Shown piece by piece: positions 1 to 8,023 of a stretch of DNA of 64,000 nucleotides (position 1 is its first letter; every line of letters starts with the position of its first letter). The stretch comes from Paraburkholderia sp. BL21I4N1 (lineage in GTDB: Bacteria; Pseudomonadota; Gammaproteobacteria; Burkholderiales; Burkholderiaceae): contig NZ_PVEN01000028.1 in assembly GCF_002973525.1 (NCBI RefSeq), positions 1 through 64,000 of the forward strand. Reading direction: 5' to 3'. The position numbers and the translations under genes are program-made. The notes under the pieces were generated by a model. It was not told the DNA's origin, did not search any database, and saw nothing but the letters and a program-made list of their open reading frames with translations.

Positions 1-135
1 GGTCGAACGTCCCTGTATCCCGTAACGACGCTGGGCATCCTTGTAGCTCAGTTCGCCTTTTTCTACCTGCTCGACCACCGACAGTTTAAAAGCCAGCGTG
101 TAATCACGCTGCGTTCGCTTCGAACCCGTTTCCAA
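1..135 (-). CDS. IS3-family transposase OrfA, N-terminal part (partial at window edge)
   Basis: Forty-five codons are visible, starting at a TTG (133-135) preceded by a strong ribosome site (AAGGAGAG about 6 nt upstream). The peptide begins METGSKRTQRDYTLAFKLSV and continues with a VVEQVEKGELSYKDAQRRYGI segment, the helix-turn-helix start typical of IS3-family OrfA (HTH_28/transposase_8 type), which binds the element ends. OrfB, which supplies the DDE integrase domain through a frameshifted fusion, should lie outside the window. No ATG is available near the start, so the TTG is chosen on the ribosome site. Confidence 0.8.
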   Translation of the reverse strand, partial: METGSKRTQRDYTLAFKLSVVEQVEKGELSYKDAQRRYGIQGRST

Positions 136-190
136 TTTGACTCTCCTTCTTCCCGCAGGATCAGGTGTCAACTTATTTCAGGACGGGTCA
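1..190 (-). mobile_element. End of an IS3-family insertion sequence (truncated by window edge)
   Basis: The block carries the start of an IS3-type transposase OrfA on the minus strand and, beyond it, a terminus that reads TGACCCGTCCTGAAATAAG inward on the minus strand from position 190. IS3-family elements start with TG and end with CA, which fits. The element runs off the left edge, so the second end and the short target duplication cannot be checked. It lies only about 9 bp from the T-run of the rpsT terminator, so it has inserted just beyond an essential gene without damaging it. Confidence 0.8.
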
Positions 191-198
191 CCCCAAGC

Positions 199-223
199 AA
201 AAAAGCCCGCCAAAGCGAGCTTT
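199..223 (-). terminator. Intrinsic terminator of rpsT
   Basis: On the minus strand a 9-bp stem (AAAGCTCGC with GCGGGCTTT, one wobble pair) with a 4-nt loop is followed by a T tract. It begins about 50 nt after the rpsT stop codon. Confidence 0.85.
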
Positions 224-272
224 CTTGTGCAGCGGAAACAGGAGGTAGCCCACCGAAGCGGGCTGACCGGAA

Positions 273-551
273 TTACTGCGCTGCGGACGCTTGCAGACCC
301 TTGATGGCTGCAGCGAGACGGCTCTTGTGGCGAGCAGCCTTGTTCTTGTGAACGATTTTCTTGTCGGCGATGATGTCGATGGTCTTCGACGACGCTTGGA
401 AGATTTCAGCGGCCTTAGCCTTGTCGCCGGCGTCGATCGCCTTGCGGACAGCCTTGATGGCGGTGCGGAACTTCGAGCGCAGTGCCGAATTGTGCGAGTT
501 TGCCTTGGCGGCCTGGCGGGCGCGCTTACGTGCTTGTGCGGTATTAGCCAT
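273..551 (-). CDS. rpsT: 30S ribosomal protein S20
   Basis: A 92-residue, Lys/Arg/Ala-rich protein starting MANTAQARKRARQAAKANSHN, which is the diagnostic S20 N-terminus; length is normal for the family (85-92). S20 is a primary 16S rRNA binder that nucleates early 30S assembly. The start is supported by AAGGA seven nt before ATG. It stands alone, transcribed away from murJ as is usual in Burkholderiaceae. Its promoter candidate lies about 220 nt upstream, leaving a long leader. S20 is known to be translationally autoregulated in E. coli, so the leader may be the regulatory target here too (inference). Confidence 0.97.
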   Translation of the reverse strand: MANTAQARKRARQAAKANSHNSALRSKFRTAIKAVRKAIDAGDKAKAAEIFQASSKTIDIIADKKIVHKNKAARHKSRLAAAIKGLQASAAQ

Positions 552-779
552 GACGGTTCCTTATCCTGTTCCTGTTTCCAGTACCCGACCTTCAAATGGT
601 GAGGTGCTGCTTTTAATCCGAACTCCTGGAAGCGATTGCCCAAGAGCGCAAAAGTGTCGAAAAAATTCGATCGTACGACGCGAAGGCGGGCCGTGTTCCG
701 GAGTATTTGAGGCTTTGAGCAGGTGGCGTGGCGCCGACCTGAACCCCGTCCGAAAGTTGAGCGAGCTTCGAAACCGGCG

Positions 780-809
780 ATTATAGCAACAAAATCAGGC
801 ACGTGGCAA
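780..809 (-). promoter_or_regulatory. Probable sigma-70 promoter of rpsT
   Basis: On the minus strand TTGCCA (809-804) and a perfect TATAAT (785-780) are separated by 18 bp. Transcription would start near 773, giving an untranslated leader of about 220 nt before rpsT. The rest of the 552-983 gap shows no plausible gene. Confidence 0.65.
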
Positions 810-968
810 CGGGGAATGTGTCGTCGCGTTCGGGCCGCTTGCCCGGAATGCCTATTAGATTGAGATAGATTGAGATCGGATCGAACGTCCGCGCGACAAA
901 TCTGTCCGATTCGCGGTCTGCGCGATCCAATTCGCGCCCCGGCTCGTCGTCCGCTCTTGCGGCACCCG

Positions 969-974
969 TATAAT
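969..974 (+). promoter_or_regulatory. -10 element of murJ, very close to the start codon
   Basis: A perfect TATAAT ends 9 bp before the murJ ATG. No convincing -35 box is present at 17 +/- 1 bp (the bases there read CGTCGT) and no ribosome site lies between the -10 and the ATG. Transcription would begin about 2-4 nt before the ATG, so the mRNA would be leaderless or nearly so. Confidence 0.5.
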
Positions 975-983
975 AAGCGCCCC

Positions 984-2534
984 ATGAATCTATTCCGAGC
1001 CCTGCTGACGGTCAGCGGCTTCACGCTGCTGTCGCGCGTGACCGGTCTGGCCCGCGAAACGCTGATCGCACGCGCGTTCGGTGCCAGTCAATACACTGAC
1101 GCGTTCTACGTCGCCTTCCGCATTCCGAACCTGCTGCGCCGTATTTCGGCCGAAGGCGCGTTCTCGCAAGCGTTCGTGCCGATCCTCGCCGAGTTCAAGA
1201 ACAGCCAGGGGCACGACGCCACCAAGGCGCTGGTCGACGCCACGTCGACGGTGCTGGCGTGGGCGTTGGCGGTCATGTCGATTCTCGGCGTGGTGTTCGC
1301 GTCCGGCGTGGTGTTCGTCGTCGCGTCGGGTCTGGCGCACGAAGGCCATGCCTACTCGCTCGCGGTCACCATGACCCGCATCATGTTCCCGTACATCATC
1401 TTCATCTCGCTGACGTCGCTGGCGTCGGGCGTGCTGAACACGTACAAGAACTTCTCGCTGCCCGCATTCGCGCCGGTGCTGCTGAACGTCGCGTTCATCG
1501 CCGCGGCGGTGTTCGTCGCGCCGCGCATGCAAACGCCGGTCTATGCGCTCGCGTGGGCGGTGATCGTCGGCGGGGTGTTGCAGTTCATCGTACAACTGCC
1601 GGGGCTGAAGAAGATCGACATGATCCCGCGCATCGGCCTGAATCCGCTGAAGGCGCTCGCGCATCGCGGCGTGAAACGCGTGCTGGCGAAGATGGTGCCC
1701 GCCATGTTCGCCGTTTCGGTCGCGCAGATCAGTCTCATCATCAACACGAACATCGCGTCGCGCATCGGCCCGGGCGCCGTGTCGTGGATTAACTACGCCG
1801 ACCGGCTGATGGAGTTTCCGACCGCGCTGCTGGGCGTCGCGCTCGGCACGATTTTGCTGCCGAGCCTGTCGAAGGCGCACGTCGATGCCGATCCGCACGA
1901 GTATTCGTCGCTGCTCGACTGGGGCCTGCGCGTCACCTTCCTGCTGGCCGCGCCGAGCGCGATCGCGCTGTTTTTCTTCGCCGAGCCGCTGACCGCCGTG
2001 CTGTTTCACTACGGTAAGTTCGACGGCAATTCGGTCGTCATGGTGAGCCGCGCGCTCGCCGCATACGGTGTCGGTCTGATCGGACTGATTCTGATCAAGA
2101 TTCTCGCGCCGGGTTTCTACGCGAAGCAGGACATCAAAACGCCGGTGAAGATCGGCGTGGTCGTGCTGGTGCTGACGCAGCTGAGCAACTATGTGTTCGT
2201 GCCGATTTTTGCGCACGCCGGCCTCACGCTGAGCGTCGGGCTCGGCGCGTGCGGCAATGCGCTGCTGCTGTTTCTGGGTTTGCGTAAGCGCGGCATCTAT
2301 ATGCCGTCGAGCGGCTGGCTCAAGTTTTTCGTGCAATTGCTGGGCGCCTGTCTGGTGCTGGCGGGCGCAATGCACTGGCTGGCCATCAGTTTCGACTGGA
2401 TCGGCATGCATGACCGTCCGGTCGATCGGATCGCGCTGCTGGCGGCGTGCCTCGTTCTGTTCGCCGCGTTATATTTCGGTATGCTTTGGCTGATGGGCTT
2501 CAAGTACGCGTATTTCAAAAGACGAGTGAAGTGA
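984..2534 (+). CDS. murJ: Lipid II flippase MurJ (MviN family)
   Basis: A 516-residue inner-membrane protein starting MNLFRALLTVSGFTLLSRVT, followed by the GLARETLIARAFGASQYTDAF segment with the conserved Arg and Ala-rich loop of MurJ. About fourteen hydrophobic helices are spread to the C-terminus, the expected topology of the MOP superfamily. It moves undecaprenyl-linked peptidoglycan precursor (lipid II) from cytoplasm to periplasm and is essential. An in-frame upstream extension to 870 is open but its residues are Arg/Pro-rich and unlike MurJ, so ATG 984 is used. The SirB1-family gene follows directly with 5 bp between, so the two are probably co-transcribed. Confidence 0.96.
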   Translation: MNLFRALLTVSGFTLLSRVTGLARETLIARAFGASQYTDAFYVAFRIPNLLRRISAEGAFSQAFVPILAEFKNSQGHDATKALVDATSTVLAWALAVMSILGVVFASGVVFVVASGLAHEGHAYSLAVTMTRIMFPYIIFISLTSLASGVLNTYKNFSLPAFAPVLLNVAFIAAAVFVAPRMQTPVYALAWAVIVGGVLQFIVQLPGLKKIDMIPRIGLNPLKALAHRGVKRVLAKMVPAMFAVSVAQISLIINTNIASRIGPGAVSWINYADRLMEFPTALLGVALGTILLPSLSKAHVDADPHEYSSLLDWGLRVTFLLAAPSAIALFFFAEPLTAVLFHYGKFDGNSVVMVSRALAAYGVGLIGLILIKILAPGFYAKQDIKTPVKIGVVVLVLTQLSNYVFVPIFAHAGLTLSVGLGACGNALLLFLGLRKRGIYMPSSGWLKFFVQLLGACLVLAGAMHWLAISFDWIGMHDRPVDRIALLAACLVLFAALYFGMLWLMGFKYAYFKRRVK

Positions 2535-2539
2535 TCACG

Positions 2540-3382
2540 ATGACGCGAGTTCTCGACTATTTCAGCACGCTCGTCGCCGAAGACGACAGCCTGCCGCTCA
2601 CCGAGGCGGTGCTCTCGCTAGCGCAGGACGCTTATCCGGACCTCGATCTGCAAGGCACGCTGGCCGAGATCGACGAACTGGTGGTGCGCCTGCAGCGCCG
2701 CATGCCTGACGACGCCGACATCCGCCAGAAGGTCGGCATTCTGAATCGCTTTTTCTTCCGCGAGCTGGGTTTCGCCCGCAACCTCAACGATTACGAAGAT
2801 CCCGACAACAGCCATCTGAACGCGGTGCTCAAGCGTCGCCGCGGCATTCCGATTTCGCTCGCGGTGCTGTATCTGGAAATGGCCGAACAGATCGGTATTC
2901 CGGCGCGTGGCGTGTCGTTTCCGGGGCATTTCCTGCTGCGCGTCACCACGCCCGACGGCGACGTGATGCTCGACCCGACCGACGGACATTCGCTGTCCGA
3001 GTCGCAGATGGTGGAGATGCTGGAGCCGTATGTGGCATCGGCGAGCGACTCGGTGAGTCGCGCGTTGCGCATGCTGCTGCAACCGGCCACGCGGCGCGAG
3101 ATCATCGCGCGAATACTGCGAACTCTGAAGTCCACCTATCTTCAGACGGAACGTTGGCAGCGTCTGCTGGCGGTGCAGCAGCGTTTGGTGATTCTGCTGC
3201 CGAACAGTATCGAAGAGGTGCGGGATCGCGGCTTCGCATATGCGCGGCTCGATTATTTGCGTCCCGCGCTTGAAGACCTCGAGCGCTATCTCGGCGATTG
3301 TCCGGATGCCGAGGACGCAACCGTCGTGGAATCGCAATTGCATGAGTTGCGGCAACGCACGCAGCACAACGACGGCGATTAG
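2540..3382 (+). CDS. SirB1-family transglutaminase-like/TPR protein
   Basis: A 280-residue cytoplasmic protein. The central part (about 85-160: LKRRRGIPISLAVLYLEMAE, then a GIPARGVSFPGHFLLR segment and LDPTDG) is the SirB1 N-terminal domain, a transglutaminase-like fold; in such folds a Cys-His-Asp trio is catalytic, but the Cys position is not obvious here, so activity is doubtful. The C-terminal part (about 190-270) contains TPR-like helices. ATG 2540 is preferred; a GTG at 2531 would overlap the murJ stop (GTGA). It is the second gene of the murJ unit and ends before a strong terminator. The family has no well-defined biochemical role. Confidence 0.85.
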   Translation: MTRVLDYFSTLVAEDDSLPLTEAVLSLAQDAYPDLDLQGTLAEIDELVVRLQRRMPDDADIRQKVGILNRFFFRELGFARNLNDYEDPDNSHLNAVLKRRRGIPISLAVLYLEMAEQIGIPARGVSFPGHFLLRVTTPDGDVMLDPTDGHSLSESQMVEMLEPYVASASDSVSRALRMLLQPATRREIIARILRTLKSTYLQTERWQRLLAVQQRLVILLPNSIEEVRDRGFAYARLDYLRPALEDLERYLGDCPDAEDATVVESQLHELRQRTQHNDGD

Positions 3383-3410
3383 CCTCACCCATCCCAAGCA
3401 AACGCAATAG

Positions 3411-3446
3411 AAAACGCCTGTGCATGAATCATGCGCAGGCGTTTTT
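3411..3446. terminator. Bidirectional terminator between the SirB1-family gene and the SDR gene
   Basis: A 14-bp stem (AACGCCTGTGCATG / CATGCGCAGGCGTT, one wobble) with a 3-nt loop has an A-run on the left and a T-run on the right. It can end transcription from both convergent genes. Confidence 0.9.
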
Positions 3447-3499
3447 GCATTGGCGCGCGCCGCCCGATCGAATTCGGCGGCGCACGGCGGCGCATCAAA

Positions 3500-4258
3500 C
3501 TACTTCGGCTGCATCCGGATCGCGCCGTCCAGACGAATCACTTCGCCATTCAGCATTGGATTGTCGAAAATCTGCTTGGCCAGCATCGCGTATTCGATCG
3601 GTTTGCCGAGACGCGGGGGGAACGGCACCATCGCGCCGAGCGCGTCCTGCACTTCCTGCGGCATGCCGAGCAGCATTGGCGTTTCGAAGATGCCCGGCGC
3701 GATCGTCATCACACGGATTGCGTTGCGCGACAGGTCGCGGGCGATCGGCAGCGTCATGCCGGCCACACCGGCCTTCGACGCCGCGTAAGCCGCCTGGCCG
3801 ATCTGGCCGTCGAACGCCGCCACGGAGGCCGTGTTGACGATGACGCCACGCTCGCCATTCGCATTCGGCTCGTTCTTCGACATGGCCGCGGCCGCGAGGC
3901 GGACCATGTTGAAGGTGCCGATCAGGTTGATCGAGATGGTGCGCGAGAACGACTCGAGCGGATGCGGCCCGTCCTTGCCCACCGTTTTGACGGCCGGCGC
4001 GACGCCCGCGCAATTGATCAGGCCGCGTAGCGTGCCGAGCTTTGTGGCGGCTTCGACGGCTTGTGTCGCGTCGTCTTCGCGGCTCACGTCGCATTTCACG
4101 AACACGCCACCGAGTTCCTGCGCGAGCGCCTGGCCGGCCGCTTCGTTCAGGTCGGCGAGAACCACCTTGCCGCCGTTCTCGACGAACAGGCGCGCCGTTG
4201 CCGCGCCGAGACCCGATGCACCGCCGGTGATCAGGAATACGTTGTCACGAATCTCCAT
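3500..4258 (-). CDS. SDR-family 3-hydroxyacyl-CoA dehydrogenase (type II, HSD10-like)
   Basis: A 252-residue classical short-chain dehydrogenase. Visible motifs are the TGGASGLG cofactor loop (11-18), D36 (NAD preference), NCAG (82-85), N111, S145 and Y158xxxK162. The whole sequence, including the 89-100 loop and the PFPPRLGKPIEYA segment, is typical of the type-II 3-hydroxyacyl-CoA dehydrogenase group, which oxidises 3-hydroxyacyl-CoA or 2-methyl-3-hydroxybutyryl-CoA with NAD in fatty-acid or branched amino-acid breakdown. The start has AAGGAG eight nt upstream. It is a single-gene unit between two terminators. Substrate is inferred from family resemblance. Confidence 0.88.
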   Translation of the reverse strand: MEIRDNVFLITGGASGLGAATARLFVENGGKVVLADLNEAAGQALAQELGGVFVKCDVSREDDATQAVEAATKLGTLRGLINCAGVAPAVKTVGKDGPHPLESFSRTISINLIGTFNMVRLAAAAMSKNEPNANGERGVIVNTASVAAFDGQIGQAAYAASKAGVAGMTLPIARDLSRNAIRVMTIAPGIFETPMLLGMPQEVQDALGAMVPFPPRLGKPIEYAMLAKQIFDNPMLNGEVIRLDGAIRMQPK

Positions 4259-4465
4259 GTCTTCTCCTTTGCTACGGTTTGTTCAGTGGTATCTGGATCG
4301 AATATCTTTTCGATAATCGATTGTAACGGCTATGCTGCATTGCGGAAAGCGCAGTGGCTGCGTCGGTTGGCCTGGTGCCTTCCAACCGAAAACCGCTACG
4401 GATGGCTAATTAATCCTAATCGCGGCGACCCAAAGCGAACTTGATGAAAGTCACGCCGCATAACG

Positions 4466-4494
4466 AAAAAACCCGCCGGCAAGGGCGGGTTTTT
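4466..4494 (-). terminator. Intrinsic terminator of adk
   Basis: Stem AAACCCGCC / GGGCGGGTTT with a short loop and a T-run on the minus strand, about 30 nt after the adk stop. Confidence 0.85.
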
Positions 4495-4522
4495 CATTGG
4501 ACAAACTGGGTGCGAGACGCGC

Positions 4523-5188
4523 TTACTTCAGCGCTTCGAATGCGCGGCCGCGAATTTCGTCGACGCTGCCGAGGCCCGAAATGCGACGGTATTGCGGCGC
4601 CTTCAGCGAAGTCGACGCGTCGCCGTTATTGGCCCACGTGGTGTAGTACTCGATCAGCGGCTTGGTCTGCGCTTCGTACACTTCCAGACGCTTCTTGACC
4701 GTTTCTTCCTTGTCGTCGTCGCGCTGGATCAGCGGTTCGCCGGTCACGTCGTCCACACCTTCGACCTTCGGCGGATTGAACTTGACGTGATACGTACGAC
4801 CCGACGCGGCGTGCGAGCGGCGGCCGCTCATGCGCACGATGATCTCGTCGAACGGCACGTCGATCTCCAGCACGTAGTCGATCGCGACGCCGGCCTGCTT
4901 CATGGCCTCAGCTTGCGGAATGGTGCGCGGAAAACCGTCGAACAGATAGCCGTTCGCGCAGTCGGCCTGCTGCAGACGTTCCTTCACCAGATTGATGATC
5001 AGCTCGTCGGTGACCAGCTCGCCCGCGTCCATGAAACGCTTGGCTTCGATGCCGAGCGGCGTGCCGGCCTTGACGGCGGCGCGCAGCATGTCGCCGGTGG
5101 AAATTTGCGGAATGCCGAATTTTTCCTTGATGAAGGTTGCCTGAGTGCCCTTGCCTGCACCGGGCGCACCCAAAAGGATCAAACGCAT
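4523..5188 (-). CDS. adk: Adenylate kinase
   Basis: A 221-residue nucleoside monophosphate kinase (ATP + AMP to 2 ADP). The P-loop GAPGAGKGT sits at 7-15, the NMP-binding ISTGDMLR follows, and DGFPRT and the long LID domain (about 122-160, GRRSHAASGRTYHVKFNPP) are complete. The LID lacks the four zinc cysteines of Gram-positive enzymes, as expected in proteobacteria. It follows kdsB on the same strand after 214 bp, a spacing that probably holds its own promoter (a CATAAT box at 5389-5384 on the minus strand is a candidate) while allowing read-through from the lpxK-Trm112-kdsB unit. Confidence 0.97.
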   Translation of the reverse strand: MRLILLGAPGAGKGTQATFIKEKFGIPQISTGDMLRAAVKAGTPLGIEAKRFMDAGELVTDELIINLVKERLQQADCANGYLFDGFPRTIPQAEAMKQAGVAIDYVLEIDVPFDEIIVRMSGRRSHAASGRTYHVKFNPPKVEGVDDVTGEPLIQRDDDKEETVKKRLEVYEAQTKPLIEYYTTWANNGDASTSLKAPQYRRISGLGSVDEIRGRAFEALK

Positions 5189-5402
5189 GTGATATCTCCA
5201 GATCTATGTGAATTCTTGGGGCGGCGCTGCAGTCATCCCACGATGCGTCGAGGGGGCCGCGCCGACTGCCGTGGTGAACTTTGCGCTGCTCGTCGAGACG
5301 ACGGCGCTGCAAACATAACCACGGCGCGACCGGGCAAACCCTGACTTTCGCTTGTAACGGGAGGCGCGCACAACCGTCCGATTATGCCATGGGTTTTTCT
5401 GC

Positions 5403-6203
5403 TCAAGACCCGAATAAAGCCTGCACGCGTGCGAGATCGGCGGGGGTGTCGACGCCTGGCAGCGGGGCGTTGTCGGTGACTCGCACCGCAATGCGCTCGC
5501 CATGCCACATCGCGCGTAATTGTTCGAGCGCTTCGACCTGCTCGATCGGTGAGATCGCGAGCGTGGGGTAGGTGCGCAGGAATTGCGCGCGATACGCATA
5601 CAGCCCGATATGCCGATAGACGACGGCGGGGGCCGGCGGCGCGGGCATCGACGCGATATCCGGCCAGTGCGGCTGGTAAGCGTCGCGCGCCCAGGGGATC
5701 GGCGCGCGCGAGAAGTACAGCGCCACGCCGCGCGCGTCGAGCACGACCTTGACGACGTTCGGGTTGAAGATTTCAGCGGCGTCGGTGATGGGATGCGCGG
5801 CGGTGGCGATCGCACAGCCGTGGCTCGCCGCGAGGTGCGACGCAACGCCGCACACCAGCGCCGGATCGATCAGCGGTTCGTCGCCTTGCACGTTGACGAC
5901 GATCGTGTCGTCGCGCCAGCCGAACTGCGCGGCAACTTCCGCGAGACGGTCCGTGCCCGACGGATGATCGGCACGCGTGAGCACCGCTTCGAAGCCGTGC
6001 TCGCGGGCCGCGTCGAGCACTGCCTGCGCGTCTGATGCGATCAGCACCTGCTGCGCGCCCGATTCGCGTGCGCGTTCGGCGACCCGCACCACCATCGGCT
6101 TACCGCCGATGTCGGCGAGCGGCTTGTTGGGCAGACGCGTCGAAGCGAGCCGGGCCGGCACGACGGCGATGAACGGAGGAGTAGTGGCGTTGGCGTGAGT
6201 CAT
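5403..6203 (-). CDS. kdsB: 3-deoxy-manno-octulosonate cytidylyltransferase (CMP-Kdo synthetase)
   Basis: A 266-residue cytosolic enzyme that activates Kdo with CTP for lipopolysaccharide inner-core assembly. The N-terminal nucleotide loop PARLASTRLPNKPLADIGGK (about 16-35), the VNVQGDEPLI motif in the middle and YRHIGLYAYR near the C-terminus are diagnostic. It is about 10-15 residues longer than E. coli KdsB because of an N-terminal tail. It follows the Trm112-like gene by 15 bp and shares the lpxK unit, so lipid A and Kdo steps are co-expressed. No clear ribosome site precedes the ATG, so translational coupling is likely. Confidence 0.96.
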   Translation of the reverse strand: MTHANATTPPFIAVVPARLASTRLPNKPLADIGGKPMVVRVAERARESGAQQVLIASDAQAVLDAAREHGFEAVLTRADHPSGTDRLAEVAAQFGWRDDTIVVNVQGDEPLIDPALVCGVASHLAASHGCAIATAAHPITDAAEIFNPNVVKVVLDARGVALYFSRAPIPWARDAYQPHWPDIASMPAPPAPAVVYRHIGLYAYRAQFLRTYPTLAISPIEQVEALEQLRAMWHGERIAVRVTDNAPLPGVDTPADLARVQALFGS

Positions 6204-6218
6204 TCGGAGAGAGACGTG

Positions 6219-6422
6219 TTACGCCACCGAGCCCGGATTCAGGTCGACCGGTGTGCCTTCCACCGTTTGCCGTGCTTCGTCGACCAGCATGACGGGAATG
6301 CCGTCGCGGATCGGATAAGCCAGCTTGTCCGCGTTGCAGATCAGTTCCTGCGCGGCGCGGTCGTAGCTGAGCGGGCCCTTGCAGATCGGGCAGACGAGAA
6401 TTTCAAGCAGGCGAGCGTCCAC
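6219..6422 (-). CDS. Trm112/YcaR-family zinc-ribbon-like small protein
   Basis: A 67-residue protein read from GTG (6422) with GGAGA nine nt upstream; a TTG further upstream is also open. It shows the family pattern LLEILVCPICKGPLSYDR, then LICNADKLAYPIRDGIPVML. The CPIC pair and one further Cys resemble the zinc-binding end of Trm112, a methyltransferase-activating partner in eukaryotes; the bacterial role is not established. Its start overlaps the 3' end of lpxK by 20 nt and kdsB follows by 15 bp, an arrangement conserved in beta- and gammaproteobacteria. Confidence 0.9.
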   Translation of the reverse strand: MDARLLEILVCPICKGPLSYDRAAQELICNADKLAYPIRDGIPVMLVDEARQTVEGTPVDLNPGSVA

Positions 6423-7419
6423 GGACTTTCTCCACAACTAATGCGATGAGGCGATGATCGAGCGCGGCTTCGACCGGGACAACCCAGATACGCGCGTCGT
6501 GCCAGGACCCTAATTTTACCGCATCCTTTTCGGTTATCAGGATCGTGTCGGCGTCGACGTCGGTAAATGGATTGCGTTCGAACGCGTAGTGATCGGGCAG
6601 CGCACGGGTAGCCGGCGTCAGACCGGCGGCGCGCAACGTCGCGAAAAAACGCTCCGGCGCGCCGATGCCGGCCGCGGCGAGCACGCGCTCGCCGCTGAAT
6701 TGCGCAAGCGGACGGCGCAGCGCGGGATTGTCCAGGTGCCAGGCGTCGGCGGGAGCGAGCGGCAGCGCGAAAGTGTTCGGCCACGCCGGCAAGGTGCGTG
6801 CATACGGATCGTTGACGAGCGTCGCATCGCGGCGGCGCGACAGCGGTTCGCGCAGCGGACCGGCCGGCAGCAGAAAACCGTTGCCGCCGAGGCGGTGGTC
6901 GAACACCACCAGTTCGGCGTCGCGCTTCAGGCGGTAATGCTGCAGGCCGTCGTCGCTGACAAGCACGTCGACTTCGCGATGCGCGGCGCACAGCGCCTGC
7001 GCGGCAGCCACTCGGTCGGGGCACACCCAGACCGGCGCACCGGTGCGGCGGGCGATCAGCAGCGGTTCGTCGCCGCCGACGCTCGCCGCCGAAGCCGGCG
7101 TGACCGGCGTCGGTGCTTTCACGCGCGCGCCGTAACCGCGCGACACCACGCCGGGAGTGAAGCCCGCGGCGCGCAAGGCTTCCACCAGGGCAATCACGGT
7201 CGGCGTCTTGCCGGTGCCGCCGACGGTCACATTGCCGACCACCACCACAGGCACGCCGATGCGCACGGATTTGAGCCAGCCGAGAGAAAACGCGGCGCGG
7301 CGCGCGGCGGCGATCACGCCGAACACGCAAGCGAAGGGCGTCAACGCCCACGCGAGTGGGCCGCGCTGCTGCCATTCGCGCGCGAGGCGTGCTTCGAGAC
7401 GGTCGTTGAAGTCGCTCAT
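6403..7419 (-). CDS. lpxK: Tetraacyldisaccharide 4'-kinase
   Basis: A 338-residue inner-membrane-associated kinase that adds the 4'-phosphate to the lipid A precursor. The N-terminus (APLAWALTPFACVFGVIAA-like hydrophobic stretch, about 20-45) anchors the protein. The P-loop-like VVVGNVTVGGTGKTP (about 58-72) and the DDGLQHYRLKRD motif (about 158) are diagnostic, as is ITEKDAVKL near the C-terminus. ATG 7419 gives an ATGA overlap with an upstream open frame that ends at 7416, but that frame is not a recognisable gene. In related genomes I expect exbB-exbD upstream of lpxK; they are absent here. Confidence 0.95.
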   Translation of the reverse strand: MSDFNDRLEARLAREWQQRGPLAWALTPFACVFGVIAAARRAAFSLGWLKSVRIGVPVVVVGNVTVGGTGKTPTVIALVEALRAAGFTPGVVSRGYGARVKAPTPVTPASAASVGGDEPLLIARRTGAPVWVCPDRVAAAQALCAAHREVDVLVSDDGLQHYRLKRDAELVVFDHRLGGNGFLLPAGPLREPLSRRRDATLVNDPYARTLPAWPNTFALPLAPADAWHLDNPALRRPLAQFSGERVLAAAGIGAPERFFATLRAAGLTPATRALPDHYAFERNPFTDVDADTILITEKDAVKLGSWHDARIWVVPVEAALDHRLIALVVEKVRGRSPA

Positions 7420-8023
7420 GGGCAAGTGGTGTCGACGAACAGCACGGTGTCCGCGGAAGCGGGCCGGCGCGGCGGCATGAAGGCGTCGGCCGCAAGACGG
7501 GACGTCAGGCCGGACATACTACGCGGGGTCAGCATCAACGCGGTTCTCCGGACAATCAAAAAATGAGGCGGAAACGGTCCGGCAGCAGCGGGCGACGACC
7601 CGTGGCAGAGCTTGCTCATCCACGCGGTACACCGTGCTTCGCCGGGCTTACGGTTTGCCGTCAGAACCCGCCACTCTAGCGCGCGAGCGTCCAGCCCGGC
7701 AAGTCGCGCGGCTTGACAAAGACGCGAATTCGGCCCTTCGCACGCGCTTCGCAGCCTGTGGATAACTTTGTGGAGAACCTGCCGTCCAACCGGCGGAGAA
7801 GGCCGTTCGGAGCGCTCCGCATCGGTAATGATTCTCCTTAAAGAGATATAAATGCCATATAAATCAACGGGATGCTTCGGATTTCCATGCTCTGGCGGGC
7901 GCACTGGCGGGATTTGTCAGGCGTTTCCCGCCATGTGGACACTTTTAACAATTCACCCGCGACGCTGGACGCGGATGGCCGCTCGGTCTATCGTCTGTCC
8001 GGCCAGTTACAGACATTCCTCGC
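7420..8023. other. 604-bp gap between lpxK and xseA without a recognisable gene
   Basis: The region holds the divergent start regions of the lpxK and xseA units. I see one perfect DnaA-box-like nonamer (TTATCCACA on the minus strand, 7765-7757), a TTGACA at 7713 without a matching -10, and an AT-rich patch near 7830-7865. A 48-codon minus-strand frame (7822-7676) has an AAGGAG upstream but no recognisable product. The last 30 codons of a frame ending at 7416 might be an eroded exbD end, but I cannot support this by eye. Confidence 0.5.

Noticed and set aside
870..983. 38-codon N-terminal extension of murJ
   Set aside because: The residues are Arg/Pro-rich and unlike MurJ, and they cover the TATAAT promoter box.
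990..2411. 473-codon open frame antisense to murJ
   Set aside because: Composition typical of the reverse strand of a high-GC coding region; murJ on the other strand is certain.
7757..7765. DnaA box (TTATCCACA) as a sign of a replication origin
   Set aside because: Single sites here and at 42717-42725 are far apart, without clustering, an AT-rich unwinding region or dnaA/gidA genes.
7676..7822. 48-codon minus-strand ORF with an AAGGAG upstream
   Set aside because: The spacing to ATG is long (11 nt) and the sequence has no recognisable features. Possible but not supported.
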